Of a DNA stretch of 12,072 nt, positions 5,839 to 12,072 are shown in pieces. A program made the translations under genes and the position numbers. Each line of letters begins with the position of its first letter. The first letter of the stretch is position 1. The notes under the pieces are model-generated. The model was not told the DNA's origin, ran no database searches, and worked only from the letters and a program-made list of their open reading frames with translations. The DNA is from Gammaproteobacteria bacterium (lineage in GTDB: Bacteria; Pseudomonadota; Gammaproteobacteria; HK1), in the NCBI GenBank assembly GCA_022822245.1, contig JAJECB010000208.1, positions 1-12,072 of the forward strand. Reading direction: 5' to 3'.

Positions 5839-5927
5839 CGCGGGCTTCCCGCCCGCGTGACCGGTAGCCGGATCGCGTCCTTCGCGAGGGCAAGGCCGCC
5901 CGGGAGCGCGGGCATCCCTGCCCGCGC
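5839..5927. repeat. Two related REP-like hairpins
   Basis: The first hairpin pairs CGCGGGC (5839-5845) with GCCCGCG (5851-5857), loop TTCCC. The second pairs GCGCGGGCA (5906-5914) with TGCCCGCGC (5919-5927), loop TCCC. The shared core GCGGGC, a T/C-rich loop and GCCCGC indicates two copies of one repeat type, comparable to dispersed REP-type palindromes of high-GC proteobacteria. No T-tract follows either, so they are poor intrinsic terminators. No protein-coding gene is supported between 5768 and 6075. Confidence 0.6.
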
Positions 5928-6045
5928 GGACATCGGGGGAGTCGAGCCCTGTCGCGTTCCCGCCCACGCTCCAACGAAGCCCCCTCGCGGTTCCCTCGCG
6001 CGCGGTCGGCGGCCTTTCGGGCCGGACAAGCGCGGGGCCGCTCTG

Positions 6046-6075
6046 TATATTAGGAGGACCAACCCGGAGGTCGCG
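6046..6075 (+). promoter_or_regulatory. AT-rich box and double Shine-Dalgarno upstream of gspC
   Basis: TATATT (6046-6051) is the only AT-rich hexamer near here and could be a -10 element, though no convincing -35 is seen. AGGAGG (6052-6057) and GGAGG (6066-6070) follow. The second is ideally spaced, five bases, from ATG 6076. These signals would give gspC-gspD its own start after separation from the upstream operon. Promoter activity is uncertain; the ribosome binding site is well supported. Confidence 0.4.
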
Positions 6076-6138
6076 ATGCTGAACGAGCCCGTGTCGGGGG
6101 GCACCCTCATCCGGTCCGAGGAGCCGGGGGCGGCGTGA
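6076..6138 (+). CDS. 20-residue leader ORF coupled to gspC
   Basis: ATG 6076 follows a strong GGAGG at five-base spacing and opens 20 codons (MLNEPVSGGTLIRSEEPGAA) ending at TGA 6136-6138, which overlaps the gspC ATG at 6138 as TGATG. GspC itself lacks a good ribosome binding site, so the short ORF may load ribosomes that reinitiate on gspC. The peptide is hydrophilic, with no signal or domain. It may be the start of an older gene truncated by fusion, or a true coupling leader. Translation is inferred from the start signals only. Confidence 0.4.
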   Translation: MLNEPVSGGTLIRSEEPGAA

Positions 6139-6689
6139 TGGCCGCCTGGCGCCGCGCCGCCGTCGTGCTGCTCGCGGGCGGGGCCACCGTCGCCGCCGCC
6201 CTCGCGATGCCGGTCACCCTCCCCGAGGCGGAGCGCACCGCCGGCCCGGGGGACCTCCTCCCCGAAGCGCGGTCCGAGCCCGAGCCCGAGGATCTCGGCG
6301 CCTTCCTCGAGAGCCGGCGCTGGGGCGTCTTCGCCGAGGAGAAGGTCGAGGAGGAGCCTCCACCCGAGGAGCCTGCCCTCAACCCGGTCCTCGCGAGCAT
6401 GGGCTTCGTCGGCCTCATCGTCTCCGGGGACGAGAGCGCGGTGCTCCTCGAGTCGCCGGAAGGCGGCATCACCCGCGTCGTCCCCGGGGAGACCCTGCCG
6501 GACGGCCGCACCCTCGTCTCGGTGGCCGACAACCACTTGACCCTGAAGGGGGAAGGCGTGCCCGAGGAAGTGCTGACCCTGTTCCCGCCCGTTCCCGCCG
6601 CCCCCCTCGATGGGGGCGATGCCGGGGGCGGAGCGGACGCCCGCGAGGACGTCGCCACCGCCGGCGCCAGGCCCGGGGCATCGGAGTGA
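6138..6689 (+). CDS. gspC: Type II secretion HR-domain protein GspC (XpsN-like)
   Basis: This 183-residue bitopic inner-membrane protein has a short cytoplasmic start, a transmembrane helix (about 6-26), a Pro/Glu-rich periplasmic linker (about 30-80) and an HR (homology region) domain at about 88-149. That domain reads GFVGLIVSGDESAVLL, GGITRVVPGETLPDG, RTLVSVADNHLTLKG and EEVLTLFP. The HR domain is what GspC uses to contact the N0 domain of the secretin GspD and link the inner and outer membranes. The tail is Gly/Ala-rich, with no PDZ or coiled-coil domain, so the protein is shorter than classical GspC. Position between gspM and gspD matches XpsN. The start ATG 6138 overlaps the leader ORF stop; GTG 6135 is possible. 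It overlaps gspD as GTGA. Confidence 0.8.
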   Translation: MAAWRRAAVVLLAGGATVAAALAMPVTLPEAERTAGPGDLLPEARSEPEPEDLGAFLESRRWGVFAEEKVEEEPPPEEPALNPVLASMGFVGLIVSGDESAVLLESPEGGITRVVPGETLPDGRTLVSVADNHLTLKGEGVPEEVLTLFPPVPAAPLDGGDAGGGADAREDVATAGARPGASE

Positions 6690-8779
6690 CTCCCCCCCGC
6701 CCGCGGCTCGCCGTCGCCCTCCTCGTCCCCTGGCTCCTCGTGGGCTGCGCGGCGCTCGAGCTCGACCCGCTTCCCGAGCCCATCCGCCCCGCCCGCGCCC
6801 CCGCCGGGGCCGCCGCCACCGACCCCGCCCCGCCCCCCGAGGAGGAGACCCCCACCGGCGCCCGGATCGTCCGCGCCCCGGGGGTCGTCATCCAGCGCAC
6901 GGTGGCGGAGGGGATCGTGGACCGCCTCGGCGAGGACCTCACCGGGGACCCGGTCCGGGTGAGCTTCCACGACGTGCCCCTCATCGCCTTCATCAACGCC
7001 GTCTTCGGCGAAGAGCTCGGCATGTCCTTCGTCATCTCCCCCGGGCTCCGCGACAAGACCGACCTCGTCACCCTCAAGCTCACCGAGCCCCTCCCCCCCC
7101 GCCAGCTCTTCGCGACCGCCCGCCGGGTCCTCCGCGAGTACGGGGTGGACGTCCAGGAGGCCGAGGAAGGGATCCTCACCTTCTCCGCGAGCCAGGAGGC
7201 GGCGTCGCGCGACGTGCCCCTCCTCGTGAGCGGGCGCACCCTCCCCGAGGTGCCCCTCACCCATCGCACCATCTTCCAGTTGGTGCCCCTCTCGGTCGTC
7301 CGGGGGCCGCAGGTGCGGGGCTGGCTCCTCGAAGCCTTCGACCGCAAGGACCTCAAGGTCCTCGAGGACCCCGACCGCAACGCCCTCCTCCTCCGGGGGA
7401 GTGCGGACATGCTCGCCCGGGCGATCGCGATGATCGAGGTGCTCGACCAGCCCCTCCTCCGGGGGCGGTACGGGATCATCATCGAGCCCGTCTTCATGGC
7501 GGCGGCGGACCTCGCCGGCGCCCTCGACTCGGTGCTCAAGGCCGAGGGCTACCAGTCGAGCCTCGGCGTCGCGGGGCCGGCGAGCGTGATCCTCCTCCCC
7601 CTCTCCGGGGTGAACAAGGTGGTCGCATTCGCGTCGGACCGGGAGGTCGTCGACCACGTCGAGGAGTGGGCGGAGGTCCTCGACACCCGGCAGAAGGAGA
7701 CGATCGACGAGGCGGTCTTCACCTACGAGGTCCGGAACACCCAGGCCGAGGAGCTGACCGAGGTCCTCGAGCGGATGGTCGGGATCCGGGTGGACGCGGC
7801 CGCGCCCTCCACGCCCGCCGAGGCGGAGACCGGCGGCCGCGAGGGGGGCGAGAGCCGCGCGGCGGCCCCGGCCCTCGCGCCGGCCGCCGCCGGAGCCCGC
7901 AGCGTCGTCGACCCGCGCCGGAACCTCGTCCTCTTCCGGGGCTCGGGCCGCGAGTGGGCGGAGGTCCGGAGCATCCTCGAGAAGCTCGACCGGTCCGTGC
8001 CCTCGGTGCTCATCGAGGTGCTGGTCGCCGAGGTCAGCCTCACCGACGAGGAGAAGACCGGGTTCGAGTTTCTCCTGAAGGGCGGCATCGGGAGCCGCGG
8101 GATCACCGCCGGGACCCTCGGCGGAATCGGCCGGAGCGGGGGCGGCCTTTCCTTCACCCTCGACAGCGCCGGCGAGACCCGCGCCGCCCTGAACCTCTTC
8201 TACAAGGACGACCGGGTCGTCATCCGCTCCCGGCCCCGCCTTCTCGTCAAGAGCGGGGAGACCGCGAGCATCGACGTCGGGAACGAGATCCCCGTCATCA
8301 CCCAGATCTCCGACGACGAACGCCAGGTCGGCGGCTCGACCAATGTCCTTCAGGACGTCTCCTACCGCAAGACCGGGGTGCAGCTCGAGATCAAGCCCCT
8401 CGTCCAGGCGAACGGGCTCGTCGACCTCCGGATCTCCCAGCAGTTGAGCGAGGCGCGGCCGACTGCGGCCACGAGTCTCGCGGGCTCTCCGACGATCCTC
8501 AACCGCCAGATCAGCACGAGCCTCACCCTCCGGGACGGGGGCTCCCTCGTCATGGGGGGGCTCATCTCCGGCAACCAGAGTTCCGGCGAGCAGGGGGTCC
8601 CCGTCCTCGGGCGGATGCCGGTCCTCGGCCGGCTCTTCCGCACCGATTCCCTGCAGGAGGACCGCACCGAGCTCCTCGTCATGGTGACCCCCTACGTGGT
8701 CGCCGACCACGAGGAGGGCTGGGAGCTCACCCGGCGGATCCGCGAGCAGCTCGATCTGCACACCGAGATCGGGCAGTGA
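6686..8779 (+). CDS. gspD: Type II secretion outer-membrane secretin GspD, lipoprotein form
   Basis: This 697-residue secretin forms the outer-membrane channel of the T2SS. The N-terminus is a lipoprotein signal with lipobox LVGC, Cys21. A Pro/Ala-rich linker follows, then the N0 domain (about 90-170, VRVSFHDVPLIAFINAVFG). N1-N3-like repeats span about 190-435, including RNALLLRGSADMLARAIAMI and RRNLVLFRGSGREWAEVRSI, with a low-complexity Ala/Glu insert at about 370-405. The secretin domain spans about 436-672, with the signature GVPVLGRMPVLGRLF and then RTELLVMVTPYVV. A lipidated secretin, as in XpsD, may reach the outer membrane by the Lol pathway without a pilotin. The start is GTG 6686, overlapping gspC as GTGA; no other start precedes the signal peptide. 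It is the last gene of the operon, followed by a terminator. Confidence 0.95.
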   Translation: MTPPRPRLAVALLVPWLLVGCAALELDPLPEPIRPARAPAGAAATDPAPPPEEETPTGARIVRAPGVVIQRTVAEGIVDRLGEDLTGDPVRVSFHDVPLIAFINAVFGEELGMSFVISPGLRDKTDLVTLKLTEPLPPRQLFATARRVLREYGVDVQEAEEGILTFSASQEAASRDVPLLVSGRTLPEVPLTHRTIFQLVPLSVVRGPQVRGWLLEAFDRKDLKVLEDPDRNALLLRGSADMLARAIAMIEVLDQPLLRGRYGIIIEPVFMAAADLAGALDSVLKAEGYQSSLGVAGPASVILLPLSGVNKVVAFASDREVVDHVEEWAEVLDTRQKETIDEAVFTYEVRNTQAEELTEVLERMVGIRVDAAAPSTPAEAETGGREGGESRAAAPALAPAAAGARSVVDPRRNLVLFRGSGREWAEVRSILEKLDRSVPSVLIEVLVAEVSLTDEEKTGFEFLLKGGIGSRGITAGTLGGIGRSGGGLSFTLDSAGETRAALNLFYKDDRVVIRSRPRLLVKSGETASIDVGNEIPVITQISDDERQVGGSTNVLQDVSYRKTGVQLEIKPLVQANGLVDLRISQQLSEARPTAATSLAGSPTILNRQISTSLTLRDGGSLVMGGLISGNQSSGEQGVPVLGRMPVLGRLFRTDSLQEDRTELLVMVTPYVVADHEEGWELTRRIREQLDLHTEIGQ

Positions 8780-8782
8780 ATC

Positions 8783-8848
8783 AACGCGATGGGGGACCAA
8801 CGGAAAGGGCGGAGGGCGCTGTCAACTATCGTTCCCCATTGCGTTTTT
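8783..8848 (+). terminator. Intrinsic terminator of the gsp operon
   Basis: AACGCGATGGGGGAC (8783-8797) pairs with GTTCCCCATTGCGTT (8831-8845) as a 15-bp stem with two G-U pairs and a 33-base loop. The stem runs into five T's (8844-8848). It begins four bases after the gspD stop, where operon termination is expected. The large loop lowers confidence somewhat. Confidence 0.6.
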
Positions 8849-8853
8849 CGGGG

Positions 8854-8881
8854 TTGACATGACCCGGGGTGCGTGGATAAT
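8854..8881 (+). promoter_or_regulatory. Strong sigma70-like promoter (distal) for the secreted-protein gene
   Basis: A perfect TTGACA (8854-8859) and GATAAT (8876-8881, five of six) are separated by 16 bp, just after the gspD terminator. It would give a leader of about 215 bases before ATG 9104. Among promoter-like sequences in this GC-rich window it is the closest to consensus. Confidence 0.65.
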
Positions 8882-8965
8882 CCCTTCGCAGGTGGGTAGT
8901 GGAGGTTCCCGGTTGGGTCACGCGGACACTTGGGATAAAGCTCAGCCGCCGCACTCGCGGAGGGG

Positions 8966-8993
8966 TTGACAATCCTCTCGCACCGTGGACAAT
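8966..8993 (+). promoter_or_regulatory. Second sigma70-like promoter (proximal) for the secreted-protein gene
   Basis: TTGACA (8966-8971) and GACAAT (8988-8993) have the same 16-bp spacing as the distal promoter, and the -10 has a similar context (GTGGACAAT against GTGGATAAT). A weaker pair, TTGGGT (8913-8918) and GATAAA (8934-8939) with 15-bp spacing, lies between them. The tandem arrangement suggests high or condition-dependent expression of the downstream gene. Confidence 0.5.
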
Positions 8994-9103
8994 CTGCCGT
9001 AGCCGCACGACATGAGGCACACATGGAGCTGAAGGACCTGGGTCAAACGGCTGCTTCGGCACTGATCCACACGGACATTCGACTTGAACGGGAGCACTGG
9101 ACA

Positions 9104-10597
9104 ATGTTCAGAAACAAACTTCTTGGGATTGCTGCCGCAGCCACGCTGGGTTCGGCGGCCATGCTGGGGTCTACCGCGGCTTACGCGTTGAAGATAGCGG
9201 ATACGACGCCGGGTGACAGGGCGACGCTCATGACGGCGGAAAGCAGCTACACCTACGCTGCGGAAACACTGTTGTCGACTGCGACGACCGAGGTAGATGG
9301 CGACTCGACGATCTACTACAACATCACCGATACGGTCGTTCTCTCCGCGCCGGCCGACGTTGGGGCGAACCCCGGGGACAGCTACCTTGTGTCGGTCACG
9401 CTGGATGGCATGGTGTTCCAGTCCGCCGCCTCTCTGGCGGGGGCGGGTACTGGCTCCTTCAGAACGGTCGTGGGGGGAGCGGCTGGAGACGACATGGTGT
9501 TGTTCCGGTTGTCGTCGGACGGAGTGATTGACGCTTCGACTGCAATCCTCACATTGACTGCCAACTACGCAGTTTCAGCAGCAGGAGGCAGCGCCACGTT
9601 GACCATGACGAACCAGACGCTTGCAGATCTGGGTATCGACGGGGTCGATGGAACCGAAGAGCACAGTGGGAACGTCATCAAGATCGCGCCGGCGCTGAAC
9701 GAAGTGTCGATGGCGATGAATCCGACGGCCGATGTCGCGGCGGACGGGTTCATGCGGTTTCTGAAAGGACGGACCACCGCCTCGCTCGGAACCCTCATGG
9801 TGGGATACAAGGATACGCTTTATTCGGCAACCACCGGGGCCGCTGTCGCCGCCATGACGGAGCTCATGAGCACCGGCACCTCAGGCACCCCTGCCGTGCC
9901 GGACAGTTCCGTTACCTTCTCGGGCGACTTCTCCTTCACGAGCAAGGTGTTCCTGCACGGCGATACCGACTGCGGCGCCGCCACCACCGACGAGCATGTC
10001 GACGGTACGAATAGCGATACCGACGAGGCTTCGGCCGAGACCGACATTCGTATGATGGACGGCGACATGGTCATGGGTACCACCATGGCGTTGAACGTGA
10101 CGGCCTTCACCGCGGCACAGTACCTTTGCATCATGATCGATCCCGAGGCCGAGGATGCGATGCGGATCCCGGCAACGAGCGCATACACCGCGATGGGTTC
10201 GTACCAGAAAATCGCGGACGCGGCGATCGGCCCGATGCCCATGGAGCAGACCCTCGGCATGGTCGAGCGCAACGGCACGACGGTCCGAATTCCATACGTC
10301 ACGACGTACGACGGCTACAACCAGCGCCTCGTCCTCGTGAACCGGGGTGGCGAAGCCAGGTACGAAATCGAGTTCACGCCGGAAGGTGAAGTCATGGCTG
10401 CCCCCCCGTCGATGGAAGGTATGCTGCCGGCCGGGACCACGATGAAGCGGACGAGCGACATCGTGACGCTCACTGGCGGTTCCCGCGCTGCCGCGACCAT
10501 AATCGTGGAGGCCGAGCCGAGCATGATCGATGTCGCCACCGTCACGGTCAACAAGTCGGACGGATCCACCGACACCGTGGTTTACACGGACAACTAG
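9104..10597 (+). CDS. Large secreted protein, Met/Thr/Ala-rich, family not recognised
   Basis: This 497-residue protein starts at ATG 9104, where CGGGAG lies nine bases upstream and a clear Sec signal peptide begins (MFRNKLLGIAAAATLGSA, cleavage likely after AYA, residue 28). The frame is open further upstream, but those codons lie in the promoter region. The mature protein is acidic and rich in Thr, Ala, Gly and Ser with alternating strands (VVLSAPADVG, SYLVSVTLDG, AILTLTANY), suggesting beta-sandwich folds. About 26 methionines (over 5 percent) are unusual. Cys290 and Cys342 could form one disulfide bracketing an Asp/Glu/Thr-rich loop (about 287-320). The C-terminal region (about 390-497: VRIPYVTTYDGYNQRLVLVN) looks like a separate domain. 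There is no sorting signal, transmembrane tail or enzyme motif. Tandem promoters and a strong terminator make it a single, probably abundant transcript. It may be a surface-layer, matrix or T2SS-exported protein; this is inference from position only. Confidence 0.85.
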   Translation: MFRNKLLGIAAAATLGSAAMLGSTAAYALKIADTTPGDRATLMTAESSYTYAAETLLSTATTEVDGDSTIYYNITDTVVLSAPADVGANPGDSYLVSVTLDGMVFQSAASLAGAGTGSFRTVVGGAAGDDMVLFRLSSDGVIDASTAILTLTANYAVSAAGGSATLTMTNQTLADLGIDGVDGTEEHSGNVIKIAPALNEVSMAMNPTADVAADGFMRFLKGRTTASLGTLMVGYKDTLYSATTGAAVAAMTELMSTGTSGTPAVPDSSVTFSGDFSFTSKVFLHGDTDCGAATTDEHVDGTNSDTDEASAETDIRMMDGDMVMGTTMALNVTAFTAAQYLCIMIDPEAEDAMRIPATSAYTAMGSYQKIADAAIGPMPMEQTLGMVERNGTTVRIPYVTTYDGYNQRLVLVNRGGEARYEIEFTPEGEVMAAPPSMEGMLPAGTTMKRTSDIVTLTGGSRAAATIIVEAEPSMIDVATVTVNKSDGSTDTVVYTDN

Positions 10598-10612
10598 GGG
10601 CACCGCAAAACA

Positions 10613-10662
10613 TCGCTCTTCGGAGCGAAGACCGGAAAGGGGGGCTTCGGCCCCCCTTTCCC
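10613..10662 (+). terminator. Double UUCG-hairpin intrinsic terminator
   Basis: A 6-bp hairpin (TCGCTC 10613-10618, loop TTCG, GAGCGA 10623-10628) is followed by a perfect 12-bp hairpin, GGAAAGGGGGGC (10634-10645), loop TTCG and GCCCCCCTTTCC (10650-10661). Both loops are the extra-stable UUCG tetraloop. The T-run after the stem is short (CTTTCC). It lies 15 bases after the stop of the secreted-protein gene. Confidence 0.75.
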
Positions 10663-10670
10663 TTTCCGAA

Positions 10671-11200
10671 CGACTGTTTCCTCTCACTGACCCGGGGTGG
10701 AGCGCGAGCATACTGCCCGACCGCGCCTCGGCGAGTTCCACCGCCCGCCTGCCGGCTACGCCGAGACTCCGAATCCGCGCCCCTCTTCGCCCCCGATGTT
10801 CTCCGGCGTCCGTGAAGGATGCGGACCCTGTTCAACCTCTACCGGCGTAGTGCCCCCGCAAGTGCACCGGCTGGCCGCGTGGAGGGGGCCAGCGCTGCCC
10901 CTCCGCCGAGATACCCCGGGGGAGGATTCGCGGGTCGGTTGAAGCCGGCGAGGGGCTACGCCTGGACGGGTGCGTAGTGGAATAGTGCGCCCTGGTGCCG
11001 GAGAGAGGAACCAGTGCGGAGCCAGCCGGGGGCCTCCGGAGTGGTCGGTGTCAGCACGTGAGGGCAGTCCGCCCCCGGACACGTGTGAGGCGGCGTGCGG
11101 ACTCGCGCGTTGGCCGGCGCACCTGCCGCTACGTACGGGTGTCCTTCGCTCGTGACGGACCGGATCGTTGCCACGTGCGGTTGGCTTGCCCGATGTCTCG
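10671..11200. other. Stretch with no supported gene
   Basis: Frames are open here on both strands only because the DNA is GC-rich. None has a ribosome binding site, a recognisable motif or a plausible amino-acid composition. A short hairpin CTACGC (10959-10964) with GCGTAG (10973-10978) is visible. The stretch probably consists of decayed mobile-element DNA continuous with the relics to its right. Confidence 0.5.
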
Positions 11201-11209
11201 CCGCCCTTG

Positions 11210-11330
11210 GCCACGCCGCTTGGGTTGACCACACGGCAATGGTGCCGGAGCCGGTCGAGGCTGGCCGTCGTGACCACCGGATCGGCGGTGAGCGGCGGCG
11301 CCCATCGGAGCGTGCCGAGTTTCCGGGGGG
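11210..11330 (-). pseudogene. Fragment resembling the C-terminus of an IS21-family IstB helper ATPase
   Basis: The - strand frame reads WAPPLTADPVVTTASLDRLR then HHCRVVN (about 11304 down to 11224). IstB proteins end with a very similar segment: a Trp, a short loop, then D(P/E)V, an Ala/Thr pair, LDRLxHHC and a hydrophobic strand. The Walker motifs that would precede it are absent; upstream on this strand is the recombinase relic. The usual SYR motif after the strand is replaced by SGVAKGG, so both ends look broken. No istA is present. The match is short, so this is a moderate-confidence relic. Confidence 0.4.
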
Positions 11331-12072
11331 CTACCCCGGATCCGTGTCGGCGTTCGCGGTACCGCGGACCCATGCGAACCGAACCGTCGTCCTCGAGGTC
11401 GATCGGGCGTTCGTGAAGCCGGCCCCCGCTACCACCGAGACCGACATTCCCGATCTGGGAGTGTCGGTCGCTCCCTTCGCCCTGCCGTTTCCGGCCCATT
11501 CGAGGATGGTGCCGAGGTCGCCATGGAGCGCGGCGTGCAACTCGCCGCGCTTCGCGCCGGGGGTCAGCCAGCGCGTCGGCGAGCCGCTCCACCTTGCGGC
11601 GGTAGACGCCGGCGATGTTCGGGTGGATGTCCGGTAGATCGACCGGAGCGGCTGACAGCCGCTCGTTGATCTCGTCCTGGCGGGCCTCAAGCTCGCGGAG
11701 CCGGTCGGACATGCCCCGCACATAGCCGCCCTCCTCGATGGCGTCGAGCATCGACGCGATCTTCTTCTCGATCCCGGCCAGCTCCTTGCGGTCGGTCGCG
11801 CCCGATGCGCGGCGCTCCCGGTTGAGCCGGTTGGTCTCCTCGGCATACGCCTTCATCGCCTCGGCGGCGGCCTCGGGCGCCATCAGCTTCTCCCTGAGGC
11901 CCGCCATGACCCGCTCCTTGATCTCGACGCGCCGGATGCTCCGGCTGTTGGCGCACGATGCCGTCATGACGTGGTTGGAGCAGCCATAGCGGCCCTGGCC
12001 GCGCATCGCGTAGGAGCCGCCGCACGCGCCGCATTCGAGCAGCCCGGAGAGCAGGTAGCGGGGCCGGTGGGC
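11331..12072 (-). pseudogene. Large serine recombinase, C-terminal part, frameshifted by a deletion
   Basis: The gene enters from the right edge. The first codons encode a recombinase zinc beta-ribbon: LLECGACGGSYAM, then Cys31 and Cys40 (C-x2-C-x13-C-x8-C). A long charged coiled coil follows (about residues 50-135, EETNRLNRERRASG to ELEARQDEINERL), then YRRKVERLADALADP. These are the C-terminal domains of phage- or transposon-type large serine recombinases. The catalytic domain lies outside the window. At about 11559-11568 the reading jumps frame: the family ending LTPGAKRGELHAALHGDLG and SVSVVAGAGF continues in another - strand frame, while the roughly 20 residues that usually separate these parts are missing. 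The gene is therefore disrupted by a non-triplet deletion at CTGACCCC, and the product cannot be normal. Confidence 0.75.
11411..11434. other. Possible attachment-site relic: tRNA-fMet 3'-end-like sequence
   Basis: GCCGGCCCCCGCTACCA (11418-11434) closely resembles the 3' end of initiator tRNA genes (CCGGCCCCCGC-ACCA), and GTTC just upstream (11409-11412) recalls the T-loop. It falls exactly where the recombinase frame reads SVVAGAGF. Intact relatives often continue there as VVAG-GFEP, because the recombinase gene ends within tRNA-derived sequence. The rest of the tRNA, including an anticodon stem, is absent, so it is not a functional tRNA gene. Confidence 0.35.

Noticed and set aside
6107..8800. 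897-codon open frame on the - strand opposite gspC and gspD
   Set aside because: It is the antisense shadow of two well-supported genes. Its translation is extremely rich in Gly, Asp, Glu, Arg and Ala, with no motif or start signal.
10986..11200. Possible group II intron beginning GTGCGCCC
   Set aside because: The first bases and a CTGGT/ACCAG stem are suggestive, but I found no domain V with a GAAA-type loop, no reverse transcriptase and no boundary pair.
11380..11434. Functional tRNA-fMet gene
   Set aside because: Only the 3'-end-like part is present. There is no anticodon stem-loop with CAT or matching acceptor 5' strand, and the T-arm has extra bases.
10756..12006. Single 416-residue - strand protein
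   Set aside because: Only the first part (to about 11560) is recombinase. After the frameshift the frame runs by chance through recombinase out-of-frame sequence, the IstB-like fragment and non-coding DNA.
1..12072. CRISPR array or short tandem repeats
   Set aside because: No regularly spaced repeats were seen. The repeats found are single pairs or hairpins.

Overview
The window looks like chromosomal DNA from a high-GC, Gram-negative bacterium, most likely a gammaproteobacterium. It carries most of a type II secretion system (T2SS) operon on the + strand. The order is pseudopilin (H-like), I, J, K, L, M, then an HR-domain protein (C/N-like), then a lipoprotein secretin D. This matches the Xanthomonas xps arrangement (H-I-J-K-L-M-N-D) rather than the classical order with gspC and gspD first. 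No taxonomic marker is present, so the organism assignment is inference.

Region 1 (1-4136): the 3' end of a gspH-like pseudopilin gene, then gspI, gspJ, gspK, gspL and gspM. Every junction from gspH to gspM overlaps. Most are minimal stop/start overlaps (TTGA or GTGA), and most starts are TTG or GTG, so the genes are probably translationally coupled. The leader of gspI contains an in-frame palindromic dispersed repeat, which gives an unusually long 60-residue prepilin leader.

Region 2 (4137-6075): a lower-GC accessory segment splits gspM from gspC. It holds a truncated exported-protein gene, a 14-bp inverted repeat that resembles IS21-family ends, and a two-gene cassette of unknown function (a small secreted protein with two cysteines and a three-helix membrane protein). 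After these come a rearrangement scar, a complete HigA-type antitoxin gene and two REP-like hairpins. The scar reuses pieces of gspM and of the truncated gene and ends in what looks like the last residues of a HigB toxin. A 12-bp direct repeat (4499-4510 and 5782-5793) brackets the cassette, scar and higA.

Region 3 (6076-8848): a 20-codon leader ORF, gspC and gspD are joined by overlaps and end at a good intrinsic terminator.

Region 4 (8854-10662): two or three tandem sigma70-like promoters drive a 497-residue secreted protein of unknown family. It is rich in Met, Thr and Ala and ends in a double UUCG hairpin terminator. Its position directly after the secretin makes it a candidate surface or T2SS-exported protein, but this is not shown.

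Region 5 (10670-12072): a mobile-element graveyard. On the - strand there is the C-terminal part of a large serine recombinase broken by a frameshifting deletion, a short tract resembling a tRNA-fMet 3' end (possible attachment-site relic), and a fragment resembling the C-terminus of an IS21 IstB helper ATPase.
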